Positions 11,492 to 22,558 of a stretch of DNA of 64,000 nt are shown piece by piece. The stretch covers positions 104,474-168,473 of the forward strand of contig ML769532.1 of NCBI GenBank assembly GCA_009733575.1, given 5' to 3'. Each line of letters begins with the position of its first letter. Within the stretch, counting starts at the first letter, position 1. The notes under the pieces are model-generated. The model worked only from the letters and a program-made list of their open reading frames with translations. It was not told where the DNA came from and did not search any database. Origin of the DNA: Gymnopus androsaceus JB14. Its lineage: Eukaryota; Basidiomycota; Agaricomycetes; Agaricales; Omphalotaceae. The position numbers and the translations under genes were made by a program.

Positions 11492-12149
11492 CAGACACAA
11501 ACCCGGAAGCAAAAGATGCCCAGATGCAAAAGATTTAGTTTTTGAGGCACATACAGTTGGCAACAAAATTGATGTCACCCCCCAAATACAGTAGGCTATT
11601 CAGTAGCCCATTCAGTAGGTCACGGGGGGTGTCATCAATTTTGTCGCCAACTGTAGAACAGCTTTCATGATGCGAGTTTTTTTTTACAGGGCCTCCAAGG
11701 ATCTAAATGTATGATTACATTAGTATCATGCTACAACAATCTACATAATGTCCTCATACACTTGAAGTATGACAAAAATGCGACTTTTTTTTAATTTTTA
11801 AATTATTGTGAACTGTGCAATGAAATATGTGGTATTTTGGGGTATAGAAGACATGCAACATACTCTAGGGACATGCTGGGATTTGTTGCAAACAATCCCA
11901 AATGGTTCTACATACTTAATGATACAATTAACCCAAACTTTTACTTCTGGGTTTTTGGCACTTTTTGGCAGGAAGAACAAGATTAGTTTATTATGGCTCT
12001 CAGAGATGCGCATAAAATCTCATAAAATCAGATTATCTCCTTTGCATGATTTGTGACCCATAACAAAAAAAAGGATCATGGAAAACCATGAAGAACTGCA
12101 TTGAATATGTTGATTTATCTGAAATCTTTTGCATCCAGGTTTGCATCTG
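11492..12149. mobile_element. TA-flanked Tc1/mariner-type MITE inside B3
   Basis: Ends CAGACACAAACCCGG and CCAGGTTTGCATCTG inverted, each bordered by TA. Comparison with B1 shows a clean insertion at a TA dinucleotide. A second TA MITE (11554-11653) lies inside it, giving three nested levels. It is non-coding. Confidence 0.75.
11554..11653. mobile_element. 100-bp TA MITE (CAGTTGGC ends)
   Basis: Ends CAGTTGGCAACAAAATTGAT and inverse, bordered by TA. The centre contains CAGTAGG words and GTGACACC/GGGGGTGTCA-like arms. The whole 100 bp can fold as one hairpin. A shorter relative with CAGTGGCTGC ends is at 26320-26393. Confidence 0.85.
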
Positions 12150-12410
12150 TATTTTGCATTTTAATTTTGACAGCAATATGTAAAATTCCCAGTGCTCCCA
12201 GAGCCCCCAGCGCTGGCCAGAACCAGCCAGTGCTGTCAAAAATATAAACTCATATGACATCTCATTTTAATTTCCAAATAAGGCAATTTTGAGGCCTCTG
12301 GGAGCTCTGGCCAGCACCGGCCGGACTATCTGGGTCCTGGAGCGCTGGAGCTCTGGAGACACCATCCAGCACTTGCAAGAGCTGACCACATCATACATGT
12401 TTTGCTGATG

Positions 12411-13044
12411 TAAAGCTGGAGTCGAGTCACATGTAGCCAAGCCATTAAATGCTAACGGCTCAATGGCTCTCACAGCTAGCTGTGTTTGGAGTCATACAAA
12501 ATATAGCTTTTTCCCTGATGTTTCTTTACTCGGTTTCGCTTCAGTATGCCCTGGAGTATATATATTGAGCTGCTAAGGCATAGTGTGCCCAATAATGTGA
12601 TGAAAACTGCATGATTCTGGATGTGGTTAGTTTTGTAGTTGGTTCTACCAAACTGTATTTATATTAGCAGGTATGCAACCCAAATGCACGATGTGTTGAA
12701 TTTTTAGCTAAAATCAGTAAATATTGTGCTCAGTTACAACTACAGAATTCTTTCTATGAAGAGAGGATGCTTTCCTTGCCACCAGAATATTGAACACAAA
12801 ATGATATGGAGTTACTGGCTCAAGTCATGACTAAGTTGGCTTGGAGCTGGACTGAGTCAATAGATATAGCCGAGCTGCTTGAGCCAAGCGGGAGCATGCA
12901 ATAGCAAGTGATCGGCAACACTAATTACAGCATCTACTCTTGCTCAACTCTTGCTTTCATGTAATAGCCAGCTTACTACTTGTGTATAAGGTCAAGATAC
13001 TTACTGTACAAGTAACAAGTGGTCCTTTTGTCCCCATTGATCTG
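12411..13044. other. No gene seen
   Basis: AT-rich spacer without recognisable coding, RNA or bounded repeat features. Confidence 0.4.
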
Positions 13045-13643
13045 CATCAGCAAAACCTGGGTGTACTGGATAGCACTGGATAGCACTATCCAGCACTCAT
13101 AGCACCCATAGCACCCATAGCCAGGTCCCCATCTGTCCAGAGCTATGGATCACTATGAATTGCTATGAGCTGCTTATGGGCTGCTATGGATTTCACACAT
13201 CATTGCATCATCTGTCAGTCTTTCAATTCATATATATATGATGTTCTCGGAATTGCTTCTCTCACTTGCAAGACCAAATAATTATAATAAATCATATATA
13301 TTATCAGATTAGTAGTACATAGTAGGATAGTTTGCCAAAACAGAGCTACAATAACTAGTATATAGCATAGATAAAGCTACAGCATAGTATGCAATGCTTG
13401 CTTAGATACTGAACAAGATTGAAGGCTTGAATGAAACTCACCAAGAATGCCAAGCCAACGTGACTCAGAACCAACTTAGAAAAAAAGAAATTTGGGAGGG
13501 AAGGAAGGGAACTTGGGGAAGCTACAATGACTTGTCAATGCTATATACTATTGACAGAAGAGAGTGACAGCTGGCTTGAGTACTCGGTGATCTCATAGCA
13601 GCTCATAGCATTTCATAGCACTATGGCTGCTATGGTTTGCTCT

Positions 13644-14779
13644 TGTTGGAATATCAGATTTTGATGTACAAGCTGGATACAGCTATGTCATGATGATGTC
13701 ATAGTTTTCATCATATTTACATCATATCTATGCTATATTTGCACCTTATATTACTATTGCTTCATAGGTGATATCATTACTTCACATAGTATCCACTTGC
13801 TATAGGATCATTCTATTTGACAACCCCCTTGCTTGACAACAACCCCCCTTAACAGACAACCCTCTTGGCGTGCTATTCAACAACCCTGTCACACATTTTG
13901 AAGTGTGACTTTGCTTTTTTTTTTTCAAATATTTATGTCCTACTTAATTTTGAAAAGTGACAATTACCACTGCCTATTCACATTTTGTCACCACTATTGT
14001 GGTACTAGATGGCATTGGGTACTGAGCCTTACATCCTGTTTGTATTTCAAGTTCATTCATGGTACTGTATCATTTTGAGTGAGAGTACCATAGTGATACA
14101 TTACAGCTTGGATCTGCCAGTGCACTGCTTCAGATTAGGCAACCAAAACTGGAATTTCATTGGTTCACTCAGCACTGGGCCTGAAAATACATTAAGATCA
14201 TAGAAATTGGGAAGTTCACATCCTGCTTCATGTGTTCTGTCAACTCCCACTCAAAACAATACAGCATACTTACTTATAGCTATAGGATTCCAACTTCTAA
14301 ATATTACCTACTGGACCACAATAGTACTCAACTCCCTGCCAGAATGTAAGTACTTCTCTGATATACTTAGTCTACTGTTTGGGCACTTACCTAGCTGCTG
14401 CCCTCACTGCTTATGTTCATTTTCCCCTCTTCATTCTGAAGGGAATCAACAAGTCACAACAGCAAATTTTATGAAATACTCAATTTTTACTTCTTTGGCA
14501 TATTTGGGTTCTGTGACCATTTGTGACAACAACTGGGTTGCTAAATAAGCAAAGGGTTGTTTCATGGCAAGGGGGTTGTCAAATAGAATAATCCCTTGCT
14601 ATAGAATATTTGATAGCTATTACATATGCTTTCTAGGAGTATAAATACTGCTTGTAGATATACATGTAATTTACCTGTTTGCCTTAGGATCTTTGTCCCA
14701 AGATCCATACAAGGTCAAACATTTATTCATTTGTCAATATCCTTGTCACCTTGCTGGTGTTATAAGGTGTATTCTTACA
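13644..14779. mobile_element. Solo LTR nested in F3
   Basis: Begins TGTTGGAATATCAG and ends TATTCTTACA, the TG..CA ends expected of an LTR. It is flanked by an exact 5-bp duplication GCTCT (13639-13643 and 14780-14784). Removing the inner MULE-like element leaves about 346 bp. A TATAAATA box is present near 14640. No internal retroelement genes are adjacent, so this is most simply a recombined solo LTR. Confidence 0.75.
13805..14594. mobile_element. MULE-like non-autonomous element nested in the solo LTR
   Basis: Ends GGATCATTCTATTTGACAAC and inverse, with the shared core ACAACCCCCTTG. Exact 9-bp duplication CTTGCTATA at 13796-13804 and 14595-14603. It is shorter and diverged from the copies at 593 and 28690, but has the same termini type and TSD length. 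Confidence 0.8.
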
Positions 14780-15093
14780 GCTCTAGCTTGTTATAGATTG
14801 CTATAGCTGCTATGACCCTCACCCAGGTTTTGCTGATGTGTGTGATCATTCTAAGTGCTGTGTGCACTTGTCCAACTTGCTTTGCTGCTAGCAAGTCTCT
14901 ACCCCTCTGTCAAACTCTTATAGGGATCACCATAAAAATACAGCCTGTGTTAATTACAGTTGTACCTGTAAATGGTACAGTGCCAAGCCCTAGATTGGAG
15001 CATTTGAACAGGGACATTGGAGCTAACACCCAAAGTGGATGTTATGCTTCATGCATGTGGGTTTCAGAGAAAATAACATTTTGGGATACTCCA

Positions 15094-16090
15094 TGGTAGT
15101 GGCCAACTCCCACCAGCCAAAATGTGGGAAACGAATTAGCGCCCAAAGCAATTTGTTAAAAACCTGGCAAGAGCATCTGTAGCTTCAACCACAACATTTT
15201 ACCTTTACTTTAAGTGACCAAAAATAATCAGAATAGCAGTTTATGTGTTTTGTCTGTGAAAAAAGTGCAATAATTGGAGCAGAACACCTTGAACTGAGTT
15301 GACCCAGCCCCATAACTGGAGGAAATAGCCAGTACTTACCGAATTTTTTACAGCCAAGACATATAGAAGGGTATTTTAAGCAATTTTGTCCACCGAAAGT
15401 AGCTGCAAAAATAATTCACTCAAGCTGCAGGTCATCCGCCCAAATTTACAGTGGGAAAAGTGTGGGAAATTGTATAATGCAGTCATCTTTTGATGCGCCA
15501 AAAGCATTAACCATCCCTTCCATGCCTGATATACCCCATTTTATGCCCAATTTTTGGCTCTCATAACACTCATTTCTGCTATACCCTAATGATGAAACCA
15601 AAATCACAGGCTTTAACACAGTACAATCCTTTACAGTGCTGCTCGAAAGGGCGGAAGGCTACAATAGACAAACTCAACGCAACCTCAGAAACATGTGGAA
15701 ACTCTTGAAGAGTTGGATGATGAAGACAATGGTAATGATGATGAGACTACAGATTTTGAAGGAAGTGCTTTGCAATTTGAGATACTGGAGGAAAGGGCAG
15801 AGTTGAAATGGCTCATATTGAGGACAAGGAGATGGACAACCACGATGAATTCACCTAGATTCGCTCTTTTTGCCGATTTTTTGCTCTCTACTGCTTTATA
15901 TCAATGTGGATTATGTATTTTTTAGTATAGATAGTTTATAGTTCTAGTTTATAGTATTTTTTCAGTACCATACGGATGATACAAGTTTGAAAACAATGAT
16001 ACAGGTTCAAAAAACACAATTTGCCACCTTTTTTTAAGTGCTATCATTGCTTACTAAGTGCCAAATTTCTTATAGGCGCTGGCCACTACC
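15094..16090. mobile_element. Element with GGTAGTGGCCA ends and 8-bp TSD
   Basis: Ends TGGTAGTGGCCA / GGCCACTACC. Exact duplication ATACTCCA at 15086-15093 and 16091-16098, so hAT-like or another 8-bp-TSD superfamily. A plus-strand frame at 15695-15925 starts METLEELDDEDNGNDDE. The acidic tail, preceded out of frame by a basic ARKGGRLQ-like stretch, may be the last remnant of a transposase. I cannot assign it further. Confidence 0.65.
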
Positions 16091-16098
16091 ATACTCCA

Positions 16099-17077
16099 AC
16101 TTATCAAGTTATTCTACAGAGGTCTACAGCTGTCTACAGCCACAGAAATGCATTTCCAGATAAAGACTATGTATAACATATGTGTAGCATCCACATTGAA
16201 CGTTCCAGGATTACTTGGTTCAATAATTTGCAGTTCCATAGCTACCAGCTGCCAGAGGTTGATGTCCAGGAATAAATAGTGTGTTAACACAGGTCCCAAA
16301 ATTAGCATCCAAACCACCAAACCAGCACATAAATTTAAGCTTCTTATCTATGGTGCAGTTGACTTCAAGTTGACTTAGTCACCACTACTTTTGAACAATG
16401 AACCTACAGCACTCAGAACTTCCCCAAAATCTTATCCCTCTTACAAAAAATACTTAGATTTACAATAGGAACAAAACTCTAAGACAGTTTGTCAACTGGC
16501 AGATCGAGTTCTGGCTAAATTGCGCAATTTCCTTTTTTGAACATATTTAGGGTTTATTTAGGGTTAGACCTAACTCTACCAAAGCTTGAAAGAGTTGAAA
16601 TCCATTGGAAATCAGGGATAGTGGATTTTTGCTGCTTTCTGTGTAAATAGACCAAGTTTGCACTTAATTCAACCCCTAAAACTGACCTTTATAATTTCTT
16701 TTTTTTTCAGTTTCCCAAACTGCGCCCATCTGAAAGTAGCGGTGACTAAGCAAACTGTACCATAGGCTTATCCTGACTAGAAGGCTGAAGCTAGGTGCAA
16801 CTAGCGCAACTGAAATGAATTAAATGATGTTTCCTTGGTCGTAGAGCACAGGCCGACACCAAGTTCCAACGCATGAGGCAGAAATTGGTTCTGGAAAATA
16901 CTTAATACTGAAGCTGTGACTAAGTTGGAACTTGCTCTGATCAGATACAAATGATAACGTAAAAGTCCCTGAATCTATTCATCCGTTACACAGTGTCGTG
17001 CACCCAAGATAAGAAAACAGAAGCTAGAAAAATGTTCTGAAGGATCAGCATTAGGATCTCTGACTCAGGGTAAGGAC
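16099..17077. other. No gene seen
   Basis: Transition out of the transposon block and 3' flank of the minus-strand peptide gene that follows. No supported feature. Confidence 0.4.
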
Positions 17078-17575
17078 TCACTTTGGAAGCATGCAATCAA
17101 GTGCACTATCTTGGCAGCTGGGGATGATGGAGGGAGATTATTGAAGTTCATTCAATTACAGTACAACGGCTACTTACGCCCAAGTTCCTGTATTGAAGCA
17201 GCATAAGTCACCAGAAGGGCCTAGACGATACGGTCAGGAGGCCTCGACGAAGTAGAAGGTATCAAAATACTAACACTATGTGCAAGAATCAGGTTGTGAG
17301 GTCGAAGCCAATGGGGTAAGTTTCGAAGACCGAGAAGAGTTAGACTAAGTGTGGCTTACGCTGGTGAAATCGTCCTCTCCTTTGCCTGTAAACGAAATAA
17401 TTTTAAGCCAACAGTGAAGAATATAAATTCGCAGAAACCTACATTCAATGAAGAGCGGGGTGCTCCTGGCGACGTGGTGAACAGGCTCAGCGCCGACGCC
17501 TGTTCCGGTGAAGGTGTGCAGCAACAAAGTAGCGACGACGGCGGGAACAGTGAGCTTGTACAACATTTGGATCAA
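17078..17575 (-). CDS. Small secreted cysteine-rich peptide, divergent member
   Basis: Three-exon model on the minus strand (17575-17443, 17220-17178, 17117-17078) giving a 71-aa protein. Residues 1 to about 29 form a signal peptide (hydrophobic core VPAVVATLLL, then GVGA-EPVHH). The mature part carries CPSGDLCC followed by two more cysteines (..WACQDSALDCMLPK). All splice sites are GT..AG and the phases agree. Intron 1 is 222 nt, unusually long for this genome but matching 210-233 nt in the three sister genes at 18945, 19692 and 21264. An in-frame ATG three codons later (17566) is an alternative start. Shared pattern: C-P-S/T-G-x2-C-C, then C and C. Function is unknown; a secreted effector-like or signalling peptide is possible. 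Confidence 0.7.
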
Positions 17576-18412
17576 TGGAATGATTATGAATGGGGAGGTA
17601 GTGCTTTTTTCGCTGAGTAAAGAGGCTCTAACGTTCCATTATTTTGCACTCTTTTATAATCAGGGTCTGCTTGTACGGTAAGTACTATAGCTCTCAAACT
17701 TTTAGGTCACCGACATATCAATACAGTGGATGAAAATTTCTGTTGAATCTTTGACGGTCTGGAATGGACACTAAAGCGGCGGATGCGCGGGAGTGATCGG
17801 GTAGATGCGTGATTTTATGATAGAAATCCCGTCGGTTAGTTTCTCGAGTATAGTCAAGTACAGACCTTGTTCTTCAGGTTAGTGATCGCGAAATCCCGAG
17901 CCATTCGTATACTAACAGCCGCATATACAATAAAACGGGTTCCTTGTGAAGTAAAGATCATGAGCTGCACGATTTCATGCATTCAGGGATGCATCATTCC
18001 GGCTGCGAGCAGGTACATGTACAACTCGGATGTCCTAACCCTCGCGCTAGAATATACCAAACTCCCGCTTCGCCCCTTGACTGAAATTGAACGTTTGACC
18101 CTGCTAGACATAATAGCTCTAGTCTTTATTCGAAACATAGAATCAGTTCAAGCCGACAAGTATGTCCTAGAAGTGTGTCCTACTAGGAGACCGGTACGTC
18201 CGATGCCCTTGTTTGCTCTATGATTTCCAAAATCTGGACAAATGACAGGTCCGGGCACGAGCCTACGGTACTTGGTCCAACTACTACCTATTCATCTGGA
18301 GACTCGGAAGAATGAATCAATAAGTACATAGATATATGCTGTCAAGTACGCATGCTGACTATACAGAATATAGGATCATAATAATTAACAGCATATAGCG
18401 GCGGGTTCCTCA

Positions 18413-18681
18413 CACTGCATGCAGCAGTGTATAAGTCTAGCGTGCAAATCAAAAACTTATGGAAAACACCTGGAAAAGGCTTAAAACAGATGTTTCTGAA
18501 CTTACGAAAACATTTTATGAACTTATGAAAATAAACTACCAAAATAGGTAGTTTATTTCCATAAGTTGTATAAAATCTTTGATTTGTTCCGAAACTTCTG
18601 TTTGCAGCGCATTTTGGCTGCTTTCCATAAGTTTCCCTTTGTTGAAAAAACTTACGAGTTGCTGCATGCAGTGTCGACTAA
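18413..18681. mobile_element. Hairpin MITE-like repeat
   Basis: Inverted ends contain CACTGCATGCAGCA / TGCTGCATGCAGTG. The centre is a strong inverted repeat (ATAAACTACC / GGTAGTTTAT around 18530-18555). Repeated AACTTATG words occur in both arms. No target duplication could be fixed, so the exact ends are uncertain. It lies between two peptide genes. Confidence 0.5.
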
Positions 18682-18944
18682 TTAATGAGTAATTTCTGGA
18701 TCCCGAGCCTCCGACGTCAATTTCAGTATTTTTTCCTGTGTGCCGGAATATCCCGTGAATATACATGCACTCCCATCAGTTGTTTAAGAAAATAGTGGTC
18801 ATACTGTTAAATCCTCCCTTCGATATCATTCCAACTAAATAGCAAGTTTTTACGCAGTCAAGTTTCATACCAAGTACCCGAGTTACTTTAGCTAAATACC
18901 ATTTGCGTCACCAGATTGCGAGGACCACCCTCCAGTTCTCGAAT

Positions 18945-19425
18945 TCACAATGGGCAAGCACCTTCAAGTCCAACGTGGCAGCTGTGATATATAAAGAGTA
19001 TGTGAGAATGTTGCTTCAAAAGAGTGGGTTGCTAAAAGGACTCACATTCCGAATGTACCACCATTCTCCTCGAGTATCGGTCCACAGCACCGGTCTCCCG
19101 TGGGACCTGAATAATAGAAGTGAGTATCATTGAGGTAACCTTGCTCCTGAGACACGACGAGGAAGAACGTACACAAAGGCTCCGCCTGATGTTGAATTTC
19201 GGTGATCAGCTGTAAATGAGGGGGAGAGAAAAAGAAGACTGACACCATCCCAACCACCTACAAAAATATCCAGTAGCTGAGCATGTTTCTACGGAACCTG
19301 AACGTTAAACACTCACAAAGAACGGTTTGACGAGCCTCAGGACCAGGGAGACCTTTTACAGTCATAATTTGAACGAGAAGGAAGATGGAAAAGACGGCGC
19401 AGAGATTACTAGAGAAACCGAACAT
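18945..19425 (-). CDS. Small secreted cysteine-rich peptide, member 2
   Basis: Exons 19425-19317, 19106-19046 and 18981-18945 encode 68 aa. The N-terminus MFGFSSNLCAVFSIF with following LLVQIMTVKG is a clear signal peptide, followed by LPGPEARQ, a short pro-region also present in the sisters. The mature core is CPTGDRCCGP, then ICHVGLEGACPL at the C-terminus: five cysteines spaced C-x5-CC-x13-C-x7-C. Intron 1 splits the first Cys codon (T|GT) and intron 2 splits the residue before the fourth Cys, exactly as in the genes at 19692 and 21264. This shared exon structure is strong evidence that the model is real although every exon is short. Function unknown. Confidence 0.8.
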
Positions 19426-19691
19426 GATTGCTATTCAGTGAATATCGATGGGATGAACGGATGTGGTTCATACTTAAGTAGTATTTCTGTGTGTCGTTAC
19501 CCTGGCAGTGCTTATCCTCATATGTCACGAAATAATAATCATAATAATAGTAACAACTAGTAACAACCACAAAGCGTAGCCTGCAACCACGGCCCACAGG
19601 CTGCCACTTGCCAAGAACAATAATACAATTTCCGTTCTACAAAATATCAATTCGGCACATTCCTAAAGATCGAGCATCCCATTCTTCAGAT

Positions 19692-20195
19692 TCATAACGG
19701 ACAACCGTCCACCTCAGGCTGGCAGCTGTGGTAAAAGTGTGTGAGACACCGTTGAGACACCATCTCCTTTTGGCATAGCTTGTAACCATTGGTGACATGG
19801 TGTCAACTACTCACGTTCCGGGATGAGCCCCATCCTCCATCAACGTCGGACAGCACATGTATCCAGAAGGACCTACGAGTAAGCTAACTTGAATTTGAAA
19901 TGGGTCATTTCAAGGAAAAAGAACATACACAAAGATTCCTGTTCAGTGTTAGCGTTGGGATCATACTAGCCTTGATCAGCTGCATTTCAGAGGAGAAAAA
20001 AAACTCACGGAACCAGTCGTACTGCCTACAAATACGTAGGTTGAATACCTAGTCGGTGAACAAGCAAATTGATCGTGATATGGACTTACAAAACTGGAGC
20101 TGACGAGGTTCAGGGCTCGGTAGCCCTTGCACAACCATAACTTGTACAAAGAGAAGGGTGGAAAAGATTGCGCCAAGGCTTGAGAAAGTGAACAT
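19692..20195 (-). CDS. Small secreted cysteine-rich peptide, member 3
   Basis: Exons 20195-20090, 19872-19815 and 19725-19692 encode 65 aa. The signal peptide is MFTFSSLGAIFSTLLFVQVM, cleaved near VQG-LP. The mature part is CPSGYMCCPTLMEDG and ends TCQPEVDGCPL. Intron phases and lengths (217 and 89 nt) match the neighbours. It lies tandem and same-strand to member 2, 266 bp apart, consistent with local duplication. No pro-peptide cleavage motif beyond the LPSPEPRQ stretch is obvious. Function unknown. Confidence 0.8.
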
Positions 20196-21263
20196 GCTGC
20201 TGAGTATCTACTTTGGAGATATTGAAGAGAAGAGATGTACAAGAGATGTATGGGTGTTATTAATACTTAAATGGCACTCCTGTGCTGTTATCCTACTAGT
20301 CATACAGTATGTCCTACAAAAATTAAGGAGTTGGGTGTAGCCTGTTATCCGCCTGCCAGCAACAGTATAACTCGGTAAATATAGCTGGCGGGAGCTAAGG
20401 ACTCACCTATTTAAGGATCACTGAATAAAAGTGTAAAGAGCGGCAAGTAAAAGGCTGCGGTAGTTCAGCTCCTACTTGACGGAACCGTTTATAGACTCCC
20501 AGCGGCATATAACCGGCTCTATCTGCCCCTCTCAATGCCAAACTTTGAACCGAGACAGGACTCGAAAGCAAATGAGTGCCTGCCACTGCCCAGACACTGA
20601 GAAATGTAGGACTTGTTTCGGGCCTAGTGACTAACCAGATTGAATTGCTGCGATGCAATGCTACTGGCTACTGCGCTTGTATTAAGTGAAATGCGACATA
20701 GCCTAGAAACCAGTTCTATCGAGGTGAGAAGGGACCTATAACTTGTAGTCCACAGTCGGAGCATGCAGGAATTGAACATGTCTGATTCACATTGCCGGAA
20801 CGTACAATCGGACTCATGGAAACACATCTCGGGAATTAACCAAGCTACGGGATACACATAAGGATGTACTAGTATGAACCCGCGCCTTTTTATTAGTACT
20901 ATTACTTACGGGTATATGCCATCGCGGCTTGACATATGTAAGTTATCCGTCCCGCCGCGTGTAAAAGATCGTTATATGCAGGAAATTTACCTTAAATTTA
21001 CGTTGAATATACCAACATACAGTAAACTTTTAGAAGAATCGTTGTAAGTTTTCACATACTTAAACTGACCAATAATTTACTAAAAGTAGCAAGACTTACC
21101 GGCTTTTGCACGTAGTGTCGTTAATTATTACGTGCGCGCGGCCTAGTTTACTTCTCTATTGTCCCATATAAAGGCTGCAATAGTTTAGAAGTATCAGCCA
21201 CACCCTCAACCCATTGACATTTCCCTCGAAATCCCCAGAGTCCCCAGAGTCTCAGCAGCAGTC
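20196..21263. other. Divergent intergenic region
   Basis: Separates minus-strand member 3 from plus-strand member 4, so it should hold both promoters. A TATAAAG box at about 21167-21173 lies about 95 bp upstream of the member 4 ATG. Minus-strand frames in 20407-20857 do not resemble the peptide family and I do not call them. Confidence 0.45.
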
Positions 21264-21797
21264 ATGTTCCATTTGCCTAGCTTTCTGAGCACTATCTCTA
21301 TCATCCTCGTCTTCATCGTTATGACTGCGCAAGGTCTTCCGGGCACTGAATCTCGTGCTACTCTGCAAGCTTGTAAGTTTGCTTTATTTTCACTCTGAGT
21401 CAGGTTATCAATTTTGACCATCCTCGATACATCTTGGTAGGTGATCTCGGAAGTGTCAGTTTTTTCTTCCTTCTCTCCTATGAGCATGGAGTTTAAATTC
21501 AAAGCTCATGAACGTGTGCTACATTGAACAGGAAAGTCCATGTACGTCCGGGGATTGTTTTTACTAGGTAATATCATGGATTTATTCAATTTTGTTTACT
21601 CGCAGGTCCCTCTGGATACGTTTGCTGTGGACCATTCGTCGTGATGAATAATATTGCTAGAGGAAGGTAAGCGCCATTGCTTAAGCTCTTTGCACCTCGT
21701 CTGTAATTTTAGGTTGGCTCATACTAATTATAATCTGATTACTTATGATACCTCGTTCCACAGCTGCCACCCGGAAGGGGGCGCATGCCCAAGATAA
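21264..21797 (+). CDS. Small secreted cysteine-rich peptide, member 4
   Basis: Exons 21264-21372, 21606-21666 and 21764-21797 encode 67 aa. The signal peptide begins MFHLPSFLSTISIILVF and ends ..MTAQG, followed by LPGTESRA. The mature core is CPSGYVCCGPFVVMNN, with the end SCHPEGGACPR. It is nearly colinear with member 2. Introns are 233 and 97 nt. It is the only plus-strand member. Its 3' flank starts a ~330-bp inverted repeat (21876-22887), so read-through transcripts could form a hairpin. Function unknown. Confidence 0.8.
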
Positions 21798-21875
21798 ATT
21801 GAGCACCAGGATATGTTGTTGATTGTTGGGATATGAAAAACAGCTAAAAATACTATAGCCATTATACTATAGCCA

Positions 21876-22205
21876 TTATTGCTGTTATCATGTTAGTTGG
21901 TGTCATCTGAAATTTCACTCTCACGGACTTTTTTTGCGTGCTTCGAGCCTTCAGCACTTTTCAGTTATATCTCAGCAAATACTGTAGCTATTGTCTTTTA
22001 ATAAAGTGCATTGTAATCATCTAGTCGAGCTTGAGGTGCAACGCTAAAGAAATCAAAGATCTGAGCATGTTTATTTTTCACAGCAAATTATGATACCGTT
22101 CAGAGATTTCAGTTGTCGCAGCACAATAAATCTGTTTGGAAGCTTTCTGAGCAGTAGAATACCTCCAATGGACTATAGTACAGATGCAAATCTACTTTAG
22201 ATAGG
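21876..22205. repeat. Left arm of a ~330-bp inverted repeat
   Basis: Matches 22559-22887 in inverted orientation at roughly 90% by eye, for example CACTTTTCAGTTAT with ATAACTGAAAAGTG. The ~350-bp spacer contains the B1 element (22220-22461). The arm begins about 80 bp downstream of the stop codon of the peptide gene at 21264. Confidence 0.8.
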
Positions 22206-22219
22206 TGTGAAACAACATT

Positions 22220-22461
22220 CATCAGCAAAACCTGTATTTTGCATTTTAATTCCCACAGCAATACTTAAAATTCCCAGCGCTTGCCAGTGCTGTCAGAAAT
22301 ATAAAATCATATGACATCTCTTTTTTATTTCCAAATAAGGTAATTTTGCGGCCTCTGGGAGCTTCTGGGAGCCCCCTCCTGCATTGGCCGGACCATCTGA
22401 GTGCTGGGAACTCTGGACAGTTCACTCAAGCACTGCCCATGTCATACAGGTTTTGCTGATG
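22220..22461. mobile_element. CATCAG-family element B1 (intact 242-bp reference)
   Basis: Ends CATCAGCAAAACCTGTAT and inverse CAGGTTTTGCTGATG, flanked by TT on both sides. The interior contains CCCAGCGCTTGCC, CATATGACATCTC and CTGGGAGC words. It is the uninterrupted reference for B2 (28614) and B3 (11476). It lies in the spacer of the large inverted repeat. Confidence 0.82.
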
Positions 22462-22558
22462 TTTTCCAAACAACTGTGCATGCATTTGTCATTTTAGACT
22501 TGAGAAAAGTAAGCAAGCAATGCAGGCACTTCACTGGGCTCCGTCACAAGTTCAGTGA

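Larger units (their letters stand above)
11476..12410. mobile_element. CATCAG-family element B3, interrupted
   Basis: The left end reads ATCAGCAAACCCTGTA (first C lost) and the right end reads ATGTTTTGCTGATG. Both are flanked by TA. The interior matches B1 (22220-22461): a TTTTGCATTTTAATT stretch, a block of CCCAGCGCTGGCC-like words, and CATATGACATCTC. It is split by a TA-flanked element at 11492-12149. B1 provides the empty site (CCTGTATTTTGC). Confidence 0.75.
13045..14838. mobile_element. CATCAG-family element F3 with two nested insertions
   Basis: Ends as in F1/F2, flanked by TG on both sides. The body matches F2 until 13638. A solo LTR (13644-14779) is then inserted, itself split by a MULE-like element (13805-14594). 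The F sequence resumes with GCTCTAGCTTGTTATAG and runs to the right end. Confidence 0.8.

Noticed and set aside
14921..14995. Short TAGGG..CCCTA inverted unit sharing GTACAGTGCCAAGCCCTA with the Tc1 relic flank
   Set aside because: No target duplication on either side and only one end is well matched; too decayed to call.
17867..18223. Plus-strand 118-codon frame
   Set aside because: No start context, no homology recognised, composition unlike neighbouring genes; possibly over a decayed peptide gene.
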